From contig PYSS01000073.1 in assembly GCA_003049465.1 (NCBI GenBank), positions 62,001 through 126,000 on the forward strand: a stretch of DNA of 64,000 bases, given 5' to 3'. The position numbers and the translations under genes are program-made. The notes under the pieces were generated by a model. The model was not told the DNA's origin and ran no database searches. It saw only the letters and a program-made list of their open reading frames with translations. How positions within the stretch are numbered: position 1 is the stretch's first letter; every line of letters starts with the position of its first letter. Source of the stretch: Magnaporthiopsis rhizophila (lineage: Eukaryota > Ascomycota > Sordariomycetes > Magnaporthales > Magnaporthaceae). Of this stretch, positions 46,630 to 57,458 are shown in pieces.

Positions 46630-47247
46630 GTTCTTGCTCTGAAGGTTCTTTTTTTATTAAAAACAATAATGATGGTTGTTTTCAATTAAAGAGTTTGTGA
46701 CGTTGGGCATGATAACTAAATACAGCTTGCAAGCGTTGCCGCCTGAGAGGACGGGACGCGAAATCGGGAAGTAGTGACGAGGCGCTGGTGGGTAGAGTAG
46801 GTAGCTGTCAATCGAGGAGAAATAGGGAACCGCCAGCAGACCAGAAAAAAAAAAAGTAAGACACTAAAAGCCCAAAAGCGGGAAACATTTTCAGGCCTTC
46901 AGGCACACCCGCAGTAATAAAAACAATCTAATGATGTTTTTTACCTTTTCTTTTTTTTATTCCCTTTTCTTATTTCCTTTTTTTTTCCCCCTATTTCCTT
47001 TTTTTCCCCTATTTCCTTTTTTTCCCCTTATTTCCTCTTTTTCCTCCCCGCCGAGCCGCATTCCCAACGTGGTAACAAACATGCGTGGGAGGGACCGGCC
47101 ACTGGGCACCCAGGCAAATGAGCATGAAATGGTTGCCCACTGAGGAAGATGGGGCGGCAACACTGAGCGGGGCGGTAGGCGATACAGCTCGAGCAGCTCC
47201 CACAATCGCATTTGCTCCGAACGCAGCGCCCCACACTTTTCTACAAG
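46630..47247. other. Intergenic, no supported gene
   Basis: Contains AT-rich sequence and a T-rich tract of CCTATTTCCTTTTTTTCC-like repeats at 46940-47045. No gene seen. Confidence 0.5.
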
Positions 47248-48160
47248 ATGGGGGACATGCGCAAGTCGCCGCAGCAAGTCGCCGAGATCAAGTCTCTTTG
47301 CGAAACGCCGCGGAACGAAAGACAGGCCATCGAGACTATCGGGCGGCGCCACGCGGGCGCCGACTGCGACCCCGAGGCAGAATCTTGCTGCAGGGTCGCG
47401 CCCATGGACGAGCGGCTCCGGGGCGGCTTCGACGTCTGCATTCCTGTCCGCTTCAGCATGGCCGGCGTTCGGCATCAGAAGCAGCTCCGTCTCCGCCGTC
47501 CCCTCCCGTACAAGCTCGCCGAGGCCCATTGCCCCGGCACTATCAACGAAAAGGTCGGCGTCGAGGTGGGCGCGCACGTCTGGATCCAGGAACATTTCCC
47601 CGACCTACGCAGCCCACCGCCCCTGGTACGTCCGCGTTGTGAGGGCGTTCGAGCGCGTCTTGTCGAGCGCCCTGAGATGCCCGGTTCCATCGTTTCATAT
47701 CCCCCGGCGGCCGGTCGGTATTCAGTTTCCATCGGCCTATATGCTACTCGAACGCATTAGCCCCCGGACGGGCCAAGCACTTTGTGACGACTTGGCCCAA
47801 ATACCAGCGAGACCGAGACCGGAGGCAAGAGCTGTTCCGCGGCATGGCGCGCACAACTTTTTCGCTCGCCCGCGTTCCGCAGCCACGGATCGGGTCGTTT
47901 CGTTTTCACAACGATAGCACCACATCACTGGCAAATCGGCCCCTTGCTTTAACCATCGTGCTTTTGGAAAACGACGGCGCTCCGAGGACTTTACTGCGGA
48001 AAGACACGTACCAGTCTACCGATCCTTTCGCCCCCTGACATGCTCACCTTCCACGACTGCAGCTTTCTTAACCACCCAGACGCGAGTTGGAGCGAGGCGC
48101 AGTTCCGGGCCGAACCAGCCGACCGGTGAGCCGCTGACCGATTTGATAGAATCAGGCAAG
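47248..48160 (+). pseudogene. APH/kinase-like (aminoglycoside phosphotransferase fold) pseudogene
   Basis: From the ATG at 47248 the frame reads AEIKSLCETPRNERQAIETI, RLRGGFDVCIPVRF, RRPLPYKLAEAHCPGTINEK and VGAHVWIQEHFPDL. A frame change follows and gives YVRVVRAFERVLSSALRCPV and SAYMLLERISPRTGQ; the next frame gives QELFRGMARTTFSLARVPQP, RIGSFRFHNDSTTSLANRPL and VLLENDGAPRTLL; a last frame gives DMLTFHDCSFLNHPDASW and soon stops. These blocks in this order are those of a large fungal APH-like family. A segment after WIQEHFPDL appears deleted, and at least three frames are needed, so the gene is broken. The catalytic C-lobe is not recognisable. Confidence 0.65.
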
Positions 48161-50234
48161 AATTCATGCCGGCGCTTGGAGAAGAGGAGCAGAAGACGGC
48201 GGCGTGTCCGCCGTTATCGCGCGTTATGCGGGGACATGATTTTGGTTTTCTGTTCATTCCATGAACGCTGCCTTTTCGCTCGTTTATGATCATCTCCTGC
48301 CCAGATTCACCAGAGAGAAAGAATTGATGCATCAGTTCTGATGCCCGGGGGCTGCCAAGGTTAGTCCAGGCGAAGCCTGCTGATAAGACGACATACGACA
48401 GGGAACTCGGAGTGGTGTACGGAAAAATCGGCTCGCCCAGCCCCGGTTGGGATTTAGCACCAACCGAAGGCGCTGCACCGACCGGAATGTCCAGCTCCGA
48501 CCGGGAATGCGAAACCGACAACGGAGACGGAGTAGGTGGTAGGCACTGATAGATCGGTCGTTTCTAGAAACAGAGCAGGCACGACGGTTTTCGACCTCTC
48601 TTTGCTTCCATGTCACGCATTTTTCTCCTGAGCCTGGCCGCGCTAGCAGAGGAGATGAGTTGCGCCATGCTTCTTCCGCCTTTCCTTCCACCCCGCGTTT
48701 CTCTCCCTTGAATCTAGCGGCAGCAGCAGAGGAGCTGAGTTGACCCATGCGCGGCATTTGGGCTTGCGAGTACGCCGGGGTTGGCTTCCTCGACGACGGC
48801 ACTGGTTCCGGAGCCAGAGAACCCAGAGGCCTCGTTGGTCCTCTCCCGCTCCAGCTCCAGCTTTCCGGCGAGCTCCGGGATCTCCTCTCTCTCTGGTGGG
48901 ACGGCTGTTGCGGGCTGGGGTTGACCACTTTGTCGTCCTTGTCGGCCACGATGGCTCGTGTAGTCAGGGAGGTAGTGTGTGGGCGTGTGTGTGTGGATAA
49001 GGGAACATCAATGTTTCAAAGGGTACCAATCCGCTTGTAGTCTGTCACTGGTGTGCAAAAATATCCGTAGCAAAATGGAAAACTCGAACTGGAAACCCTT
49101 GGACCGGCTAGACGTCAGCCCTTATATAGACCAGAACTTGAGCGGTCTCCTGTCTCATGGACAGTCTGCTGCTTCCCCGGGTCATCTAGCCGTCTCTGAA
49201 AGGGTGCCATGCCAACCCATTGGCCGTCAGCTTTCACGGCTGCGGTTCTGCCTACGGGGTTGCGCTGGACGCCAACGCGCATATGCGGCGCCAGCACCCA
49301 CCCTAGGGAAGGACGGCGTATCAGCTGTTTGCGGGCATTCCGGTCGACCGGGGCTGGCCGGATGCGTGCCCCTTCTTTTGGAAAGTGCCAAAACTGCTGC
49401 CAACACAACCACGCCGCGAGATCTCTGGCCATGGCGACTTTTCCCTACCCAGTTGGGTACTGCCGCTCGTTTTTTTCAGGCTTACACTCCCTGCCACGCC
49501 GGGCGTGACCGTGCCCGATATAAATGAATGGATTCCAGCACACTCCCACGGCTGCAAAGCTGCATTCTAGCCTTCACCCTTCGTTATACGCATATAAATT
49601 TTGTTTAAGCATTCCCACCCGACGACGGCTATGCTTCCAAACATCACCCATCTTTTGGGGTACGAAGTCGATATGTGCACCTGGACGGATGCAGAATAGG
49701 CGATTGTCAAATCAAGCAGGATGTGGGGTCGCGATTCATAGGGCTGACAGCGTGATTGTCGCGCAGCAGTGGGGTTCGTATACATAAATGTGAGTGGAAA
49801 CGGCGGATCGTTTCCTTCGGGCAGCGCACCCCGGTTGCTGGTGCGAAGGCACGGATGCCACAAGCGCGTATGCTGATCCGTCGAGCTGCTGTACTATGAA
49901 CAGCAAAAGTCATCTATGCCCCTACAAGAAGAACTGAATGCAGCATCTTCATAAACGAGCATACGCCATACACACCCCTCTGCAACTTCACCTCGCCTGT
50001 CCAGAAAGTTGGCAGGCTTAGGTAGCCAAAGGCCAGGGTCGGGAGCCGGGACCATGGGTTCACAATTGTGGGCTACGTGGGGCATACGAGAGCTGCTGCT
50101 GGTGGCTCCTGCAATCCTACTCCTGTCTTCCTTTCACTGCACAATCTTTGCAGATTTCATCCTTGTGCATTCCGCCCGGCGCGAGTCTGGTCACGAGCGC
50201 TTCCCTTTTAACAATTTCGACTAGCCAGCAAATA
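48161..50234. other. Intergenic, no clear gene
   Basis: A minus frame at 48332-48946 is Ser/Arg/Pro-rich and lacks an ATG. A plus TATATA-like element near 49122 and other AT-rich patches occur without an associated gene. A GAGCGCTTCCCTTTTAACAA phrase near 50196 recurs, slightly changed, near 50616. Confidence 0.4.
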
Positions 50235-51657
50235 CTGGAATTGTCGGAATAATATTCCGGCCTTTTTCCGGCATTTATCCGGCGCATGCAATTGGGACGG
50301 AGTCATTTGTTTTGGGCCAAAGGAAGTACCTGATTGCAGGGTTAGGCTTGTGCCCGTGGCTTGGCCCTAGGGCCAAGCCCCAGGGCACGGCCCCCAACCC
50401 CTGTATATAAACCCTACCTCTGGCACCCCCTCGGGGCCAGAGGTTCTTCTTCCTTATGCTCAACACAAGCAGTGCACAATAATAGGACTTTTCCCAGACC
50501 ATAGAGATCTTTGTTCACCCCTTTTGGAGAGCTCCGAGCCGACTGAACAGGAGTAACCCACTCCTACCAACAGGAATGGGCTTTGTTTACCTGCGGTGCG
50601 GCACCAGTGCCAAAGTACGAGCGCCTCCCTTTCAACAATTTCACGTGCTATTTAACCCTCTTTTCAAAGTGCTTTTCATCTTTTGATCACTCTACTGAGC
50701 AGCCTCCCCGCAAGAGCAGCAGGCAACAATCTAGATGAGGAAGCACCCCTTCAGGCACTCTCCCAAGAAACGACTTGCCCGCCAATGCCTGTCGAGCAAC
50801 AACACCAAGAGCGCCCGCCCCCAGCCTAATCCTCGGTGAGAGCAAGCGCGGCGGCTGCCAGCTACCTGCGCGCCCAATATCACCAAAATGGAAATTCAAC
50901 TTGGCGGAGAAGCTGCAAGAACGTGTTGACGACCCGGAATTTTCGCTGCCCGTCGGCGCCGACGAGTATGGGAGAGTGAGTACGATCCTTCTACGACCCA
51001 ACTTGCCCTGGTCGACATGCCAAGCTCGTTGTCCCTTGCCTCCATGTTCCAGCAGGATGACACGCAGCTGACCCTGGGCAATCCCCACCTACCAGACAAG
51101 GCAATTAGCGGAGCGACGCCCAGCCAAACGACGGCCCCGAAACCCGCCGGCACGGACGCAGCCTTGTCTTTGTCTCGCCCTCCTGCCATGACTGTCCGCT
51201 TCTCTCAAGGCCGTCACCGCTTGTATAGCCTGCTTTTGTTGCCAGTATACACACGACCTTGACCGACCAGCCGGGCTCAGCCTGTTCCGTGCCGCCACCA
51301 CTGCCGGCTCGACCGGCTACCCTTGGAGCCGGCCCGGTTCTCACAAACCGGATTTGTTCCAACTCGACCGGCTGCCCTTGGAGGCGGCTCTGCCCTCACA
51401 ACCCGGATTTGTTCCGGCTGTACAGCGAGGCAGTGAGCGTCGGTCTCTGGCTCTGACGATCTGAGCCCAGGAGTTTACCCCGGCCAGACTGCCGGGTGAT
51501 TGATATCTACGGCGATGCCAACGCCGATCAGGCCGACCACAAGGAGGGCCATGCCTATGTGCTCGGAATCTATGGCCACCCTAGCATTGCCGGCGCCCGG
51601 AATTTATGGTTACCCTAGCACGGGTGCCGCACCGTAGGTAAACACAGCCCGTCCCAG
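50235..51657. mobile_element. Non-autonomous TIR element interrupted by a solo LTR
   Basis: The left end CTGGAATGGGCTTTGTTTAC continues as CTGCGGTGCGGCACC (50235-50241 joined to 50578-50605). The right end (51623-51657) is its inverse: GGTGCCGCACCGTAGGTAAA then CACAGCCCGTCCCAG. About 35 bp match with few differences, and weaker similarity continues inward for about 10 bp. Without the LTR the element is about 1.09 kb. It encodes no transposase I can recognise; inside are gene-like pieces (KWKFNLAEKLQERVDDPEF before a GTGAGT donor). No clean target duplication was found, so superfamily is undetermined. Confidence 0.55.
50242..50572. mobile_element. Solo LTR, 331 bp, with perfect 5-bp target duplication
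   Basis: Begins TGTCGGAATA and ends CTACCAACA, with TG...CA termini and near-inverted ends, and is flanked on both sides by GGAAT (50237-50241 and 50573-50577). Inside are a TATA element (CTGTATATAAACCC, about 50400) and a CT-rich region after it, the usual promoter layout of an LTR. A 22-bp perfect palindrome lies at about 50360-50381. The start and end sequences resemble Copia-type LTRs. Confidence 0.8.
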
Positions 51658-52228
51658 TTTTTCCTGACCAGTTACCAGGGGCTTGATGGTGTACGCTGGT
51701 TTTTTACATCTAACACATGCACCATGGTTTTACAGTTCCGGATGGTGCTCAACCGGGGCCCCTGCGAATCCTCATTTGGAAGCACGTCGAGGCCAACAAC
51801 ATTAGCCGCACTGGCGCGTGCGGTACTTGTTGGCGACAAGAAATTGCGACCGGCTCGGGCCATGGGCAGGAGAGCCGTTACTGGCGGCTCTGCTCAGGAG
51901 CCCACAGAGCAGCCTCCCCGCAAGAGCTTGCGTGGGCGCAGAAGGCTCCATGGCAAGTCCACCAACTGTGCCTCGCCCAATGGTGGCGTCCCAACTTCGA
52001 GACCTTCATATACCCCTTCGTGCTTGCCCACGTCACGCGGCCGAAGAGGTGCAAGAAGCTGTACTTTATTCAGCTTCCAAACTCAAGTAGGTTTTCCTAG
52101 CTTTACCTTCCCTGCCTACCTATGACGTACCAGGATCAAGGCGGTAAGCGGGATCCTACAGAGCCGGACGTCCTACCCACAAGATAAAACAGCTGGCGGC
52201 AAGCATCTGACCAGAAACGCACACCCGA
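51658..52228. other. Accessory sequence with coding-like patches
   Basis: The 21-bp phrase around GAGCAGCCTCCCCGCAAGAG at 51905 also occurs inside the TIR element at 50697, showing shared ancestry of the two stretches. No gene model is supported. Confidence 0.35.
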
Positions 52229-52630
52229 CAGGTTCTGCTACAGTTCGCCGGCCACATCTCCGTCGGGTGGAACCACGGCGACGCGGCGACCGTGCCCGTC
52301 CAGCAGAGGCAACTCCCACACTTTATCGGCTCAGCCGGCTCTGTCATGGACGCTTTCCGCATCGAAACGGGCGCCAAGATCGATAGCCCCAATGGCAGGG
52401 AATCTCCTGACACCAATGTCGAGATTTTTGATCAAGCATCTTTCTTCTTGAACATAAGGAGACCAGCTCTCCCCTTCTTCTTGTCCATCGCAAGATGTCC
52501 GGCCGAGGGCACCAAGTTTGTATCATGGATTCGCCAGGGAGCCTATGACGCTGTTGACCTATCTGACGATGACGGACGAGGCAGAATATATCTCCATTGC
52601 GTCAAGATTTCAGAGTTTGGTAGTGTGTGA
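52229..52630 (+). pseudogene. Exon-like fragment with KH-domain-like motif
   Basis: An acceptor-like CCCGACAG is followed at 52231 by an open frame to a stop at 52630. It contains LQFAGHISVGWNHGDAA, then HFIGSAGSVMDAFRIETGAK with NVEI downstream. The I-G-x-x-G-x-x-(I/M)-x-x-(I/F)-x-x-x-(T)-G-A-K-I pattern is the core of a KH RNA-binding domain. There is no ATG and no clear upstream exon; KWKFNLAEKL near 50890 could once have belonged to it. The link to KH is inference from this one motif. Confidence 0.35.
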
Positions 52631-53018
52631 ACAGAGTTCCTGGACGCGCGAAAGTAGCTCCATAGACAGGCATTATTCATAGTTCAGGTTCCTAGTTAGC
52701 TCAGCGTTAGCTCGTTAATCATTGTCACTAGCCAACACCATGCACAAAAGGTGAAACGGTCGAATCCAGATGTTTATTATGTTCCAGTTAGCTGGGTAGG
52801 TGTACTCATCGGACCGTTCGTCCACGGCGTGCAGAGAAAGTTGCAACACTCAAGTCTAAAATAAAACCGATCTCCCGGCAAGAGCCACGTCCTTGCCGTG
52901 ATTTCCCAAAAGAAAACGCCCACATACTCCCAGCCATGGCATCACATCGTGTGCTACTGTAACAAAACCTTCAAAAAAAAAAAAAAGACGCGAGGGCCGG
53001 TGCGTGTGTCTACAGGAA
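52631..53018. other. Intergenic, no supported gene
   Basis: 3-prime flank of the low-complexity gene, with an AT-rich stretch and a short A run at 52974-52985. Confidence 0.5.
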
Positions 53019-53271
53019 TCAGCGTCGACCTCCACCCGCAGCGCCGCCCGAGCTGCCACCACTACCACCACCACCCTTATTGTTGGCCTCTTGAATCGCC
53101 CGCAGCGCCGCGACGGCCTTGGACGGGGTCTGGCCGGAGCCGCCGTCGGGGTTCGAGATCTGAGGCGGCGGGAAGCTCGTGTACGTGGCGAAGGGCGTCG
53201 CGTACGTAGCGAACGGGTCCTGGGCGGGCTGCTTGGGCTGCTCGACCGCCTCGGCCGCCGTCGTCGTCTTC

Positions 53272-53309
<38 letters not shown>

Positions 53310-53663
53310 GATGTTGTCCGTGGTGTCGGCAGCGCCGTCGAAACCGGCGACGCCCACACTGCTGCTACCCGCTCCCGATCCGACGCTGCTGGTCCGGTGC
53401 TGCTGCTGCTGCTGCTCCTGTTGAGCATCGCAGCTCGAGATGCTGCTCCCGCCCCGTGTGCTCTCCGTGAACCTGACTCGCTGCTGCTGCGTCTGGGTTC
53501 CGGTGCTGACCCGGCCGGCCTGGTCCGCGGTGCCGTCGACCGAGGCGGAGGCGGAGTTGACGGGCCGCGGGCCCAGGGGCTCGCTGTCGCTGGACGGCGA
53601 CGAGCTGCCGTCGGCGTTGCAGCAGGAGCGCAAGGCCATCCACGGAGCGGAAGACGAGGGCAT
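53019..53663 (-). CDS. Low-complexity Ser/Gln/Asn-rich protein
   Basis: Intronless, 214 residues from the ATG at 53663. The N-terminus is MALRSCCNADGSSSPSSDSE-like with adjacent cysteines. A short motif QQRVRFTEST resembles a docking or phospho-regulated patch. The middle has Gln (about 7) and Asn (12) runs, the latter from a GTT trinucleotide repeat at 53272-53312. The C-terminal quarter is more ordered (DPFATYATPFATYTSFPPPQ, then ALRAIQEANNKGG) and ends in a Gly/Arg tail. No signal peptide or known domain. The repeated FATY motif and the AVAALRAIQEA helix suggest a real, conserved core. I do not recognise the family. Confidence 0.55.
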
Positions 53664-54288
53664 TGTGTTTTTGTTTTGACTTCTTTTGTGGTTTCTTTTT
53701 TTTTTTTGGTTCTTTTTGTTTGGCTTTCTTTGTTTGGGTTTCGCTGGTCTCGGGTGGGAGGGTTGGGTCGGTCGTCGATTTGCAACGATGTCGAAGCCAG
53801 TTTGTGGGATGTGGAGATGTTGGGAAAGCGACTTCCTTCTCTGGTTGCCGGTTGCAAGGTTTTTTGGTTTTGTTGGATCAACCTGGATCGTGTGCATGCC
53901 TGTGTCAAAAGAAGAAGGAGTCAACGGCAGGCAGAAAGCACGAGGGGCATTTTTATAGGGCCCGAAAAAGGTAAGAGTTATGAGGTGGTATGCAAAGGCT
54001 CGGTAGCTTGCTATTAGCATACCCCGAGAGAGTGATCCATCCCGATTAAAGAAAAAGAACGTACTCAGGCTAGGTACAACAAAGGGGGCTGTCAAATCCA
54101 TCAGATAGCACCCAAGAAAACGGACCTGTTGGCTGAAAAAAAAAAAAAAAAAAAAAAAAAAGGAAAAAGGGACCAAATCGCACATTTGACCGTGACAGTC
54201 GGAGCAAAATGCACACTGGATCTAATCAGGGTGTACGAGTCCATCTGCCGTGGAGGGACGACAGGTCAAGCAAATGTTCGTTGGTCGA
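53664..54288. other. Intergenic, A/T tracts
   Basis: Contains a T-rich stretch (53695-53735) in the 5-prime leader of the low-complexity gene, and a 26-base A run at 54136-54161. No gene seen. Confidence 0.5.
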
Positions 54289-55830
54289 TCACCGGCACGA
54301 CGACCACCACTCGCTTAGGAAGACGCACTTGTACGGCTCCTGGCACACGGTCGGTCCCGTGTAATCCCTGCCGCCGCACTGCCCCCACTGCGGCACTCCC
54401 GGTCCTCCCGTCTGCGTCGGCGTGGCGGTGCTGACGCTGGTGCTTGTGCCGGTCGTGGTGGACGTGACGAGCGTCGTCTGCGTCGGCGTCGCTGTCGTGG
54501 AGGTGACGGGCGGCGGCTGCTGTCCTCCTCCACCACCACCACCACCACCAAGTGCAGCAGCGACGCCAGCCAGCCACCCGGAGTTGGCCCAGGCCTGCGA
54601 CGCGTCCCAGACCATGACGCCAGCGAAACCGGCGAAGCGGCGTGCGTAGGCCACGATGCTCGCGAGCGCAGCCGCGTCGACGTACCCGGACCCGGCGGCG
54701 CCCAGACGTCCCGGCACGCCGACGAGGATTTTGGTCCTGCCTGCCGTCCGGGCCGCGGACCAGGCGTCCCACTGGGCGAGGTTGAAGATGGCCTGGTCGT
54801 CGGAGCCCGGCCGGAAGTTGTGCACGCCGCACCAGTTGTTGTAGAACTGGACCATGACGAAGTCGAGCACCACGTCGGCCGAGTCGAGCACGACGTTGAG
54901 GGCCGCGTCGGGCAGCACGCACTGCGGCGCCGCCGTGAGGTAGAACTTGCGGTAAGAAGTGGTGCCGGCGTCGGTCAGTGCGCGCAGGCGTCGGGCGAAG
55001 GGAAGGAGGTTGGTCAAGGGCGACTCGAAGTCGAGGTCGAAGCCGTCGACGAAGGCGCTGCCAAAGGGTCGCAGCGTCGCCGTGCCAGCCTGCTCCGGGC
55101 CGAACATGGCCCAGATCTTGTCGGCGGCCGCGATGGCGTCGGCCTCGGACCGGAAGCCGCCCTCGGTGTAGGTTGCGCCGCCGATAGAGAGAAGGATCGT
55201 CTTGCCCTGGGCCTGGCAGGTCTTGATGTCTTGCCTGGGAGGAGTCAGCGTCAGGATCACAGGCCAAGCGGAGGTTGCTAGAGGCCGAGGCTGGCTCACT
55301 GGATCTCGGGACACTCGAGCAGTGTCGTGCCCGCAAAGGGCGTGCATCGGTCGCCGGCATTCGCGAAGTTAACGGTCGTGGGGTTGACGATGATGTTGAG
55401 GAAAGCGAGCGGGATCACCTGTTCTCGGGTCAGTTTTCCATCAGGTCTCGCTCATCTCCTGGGGAAAGGCAATCATCTCGGAGAGCCTGATGGAGACCTA
55501 CGTTGACGTTGCTGTCTGCAGGATCCAGGTTGGTCAGCAGGTAATTATATGCTGCCGAGTCGGGTAGGACGTCGTACCTGAGCAGTAGGTAGACAGCCGC
55601 TGCTGTGCTCCGGTCTGTCCCGTCGGGAGGTTGATGGAGTTCTGGCCTGCTGGATGTCAGTCTGGTGCTTTCTGTGGCAGATGGAAAAAGAGAAAGAGAA
55701 AAAAAATAAACCCACCCCAGTAGACGGCGAGGTTGTTTTGGGCACTCGAGTTGAAGCCACAGGTGACCGTCACGGCCTGGAAGAGCCAGGCCTTGAGCAG
55801 GCCCACGAGGAGAGAGGCGCGAGGAAGCAT
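54289..55830 (-). CDS. Secreted class III chitinase, GH18 with CBM1
   Basis: Five exons on the minus strand: 55830-55716, 55646-55578, 55515-55502, 55418-55300 and 55234-54289; introns 69, 62, 83 and 65 nt; 420 residues. Residues 1-22 form a signal peptide. The GH18 barrel begins LAVYWGQNS and shows VIPLAFLN, KTILLSIGGA and the catalytic DGFDLDFE with E176 as the proton donor (D169, D172 and D174 preceding). FVMVQFYNNWC and VMVWDASQAW follow. A Gly run and a Thr/Ser/Pro linker lead to a C-terminal CBM1 (about residues 383-420) with QWGQCGG, YTGPTVC and EWWSSC. It should degrade chitin in walls of the same or other organisms. The third exon is only 14 nt, encoding DSNVN. A TATA box lies about 200 nt upstream. 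Confidence 0.9.
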
Positions 55831-57458
55831 GGCTCGTGGATATACCAGGTCGTCGTCGTGGTGAAGGTGATTTTTGTGGTGTGGTTGGTGGTTGTCGTGG
55901 GAGCGGACGGGCAGATGGGAGTGGAGCGTGGGAAATTTTCTTCCGGACTTCTTATGGCTTCTGAAAAATTCCGTCCGCTCTGCTCCTCCATCCCAATTTC
56001 TCAGAGACTAGCGTGCAAACGCATGTTGATTTATATATCTTCTCGCATCCGCCAAGGCCAGCACACATTCATCTCTGATATCTCCCAGACATCCCTGACC
56101 ACTTTGTTTTTCCAGTCTCCGCGCTAGATAACTCTAGACCGTGGTAGCAAAGGATCACTTGCCTATTATTTTCCCCAAAAGCTATCAGCAGATATCACCT
56201 CGGCCATAGGTAGTCCCGAGGCGATGATACGGAATGGGTAGCAGCGGAAAAATATCTCCAATAGTCCTAATTATATATCGACACTGCTAGAGTCTAGACC
56301 CCATCCACCTCCACGTTCATGATCATCCGTACCCAGCATGATGGGACCTGCGTGACGATCCCTGCACCCGCTTCCCTCAGGGTGGGCCGCCTCACGTGTG
56401 ACGGCGTACATGTCAGTCGACTGCAGGAGGGGACGCATTGCTGCTGGCAGGATAATCATCTGCCCGTCCTGCGGGGTACAGATTCGGCTAGGGCCGTAAC
56501 AGGGGAGTACACACACAATGATTATAGCGTAGCATCGTCACTCGAACAAAGGCAAAACGCGCGGGTGGGAAGATCTGTGTATAGATGGGGTTTCGACCTC
56601 CCCCATTGGCCAGATCCTGAACATGAGTTCGCATGTGCCTGACATGGTCTTGCTCCACTACAACCCCACTCAGCAAAAGATGGTGGTGTAATTTCATGTT
56701 CAAGTGACGCGGTCCTTCAAATCACGCTCAACCTCCTCCACCCATTGAGAGGTTAATACAAGTTCATGAACCATGATAGATTATTGCCATGTGCTCCCCT
56801 GTCTTGATGGAGGCTCTTGTCGCTGGCAGTGCAACGTTGCACTGTATGTCTTTATATAATTACCAACGAGTGCAACCATACCCGAGTCAAACGGCGGGGT
56901 TCGGCCCAATATCGGGACGCCGAAGTCTCGTCGGAGCTGGTCATGGTCAACCTGTCGTTGCAGCGATGGACCTGTTCATCGGGACGGGCCGCACGTGAAC
57001 CTGGATTATATACATGCCTACGTGGTATGCTGCTTTATGCGGGGGACGGGGATCAGGGGCCGGTGGGTATGAAAAACACCTTACCGACTTGGTGACGGGA
57101 CCCGGCCCACACAGCCCCACCCCAGCCAAAACTCCAGGGTTGCCTAGACCAACTGTCCATCGTGGGTGAGACGGACCACATGGCATCAATTAGTCTACCA
57201 CGAAAACCTTTGCCCAAGCGTCAACCAACGCTCGTCTTCCATATCCAGTACACGCTCTTCTACCGTGTCCTCGGCAACATCTAACATAAATTAACAGCCA
57301 GCATCTTCGCTATCGGCTCCAACCGTTGTACTCTCTGTGTGGCTGCCTGCCCGCTCAGCCCATCCAATCCCACCCCCCCGCACAATTCTATTCTTCTTCG
57401 CCGTCCTAGCGCTCAAACCATCTACGCCGCCGCCGTCCACTCCCCCAGCCAGCAGTGC
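55831..57458. other. Intergenic, no supported gene
   Basis: Holds the chitinase promoter (TATATAA at 56030-56036 on the minus strand) and the 3-prime flank of the kinase gene. Short frames have no motifs. Confidence 0.5.
56030..56036 (-). promoter_or_regulatory. TATA box of the chitinase gene
   Basis: The minus strand reads AGATATATAAATC about 200 nt upstream of the ATG at 55830. Confidence 0.45.

Noticed and set aside
48332..48946. Minus-strand frame of about 205 codons
   Set aside because: Starts at GTG with no ATG or acceptor, is Ser/Arg-rich and shows no motif.
52856..53908. Minus-strand 350-residue frame overlapping the low-complexity gene
   Set aside because: Arg/Pro/Thr-rich shadow; the other frame carries the ordered C-terminal segment and a clean ATG.
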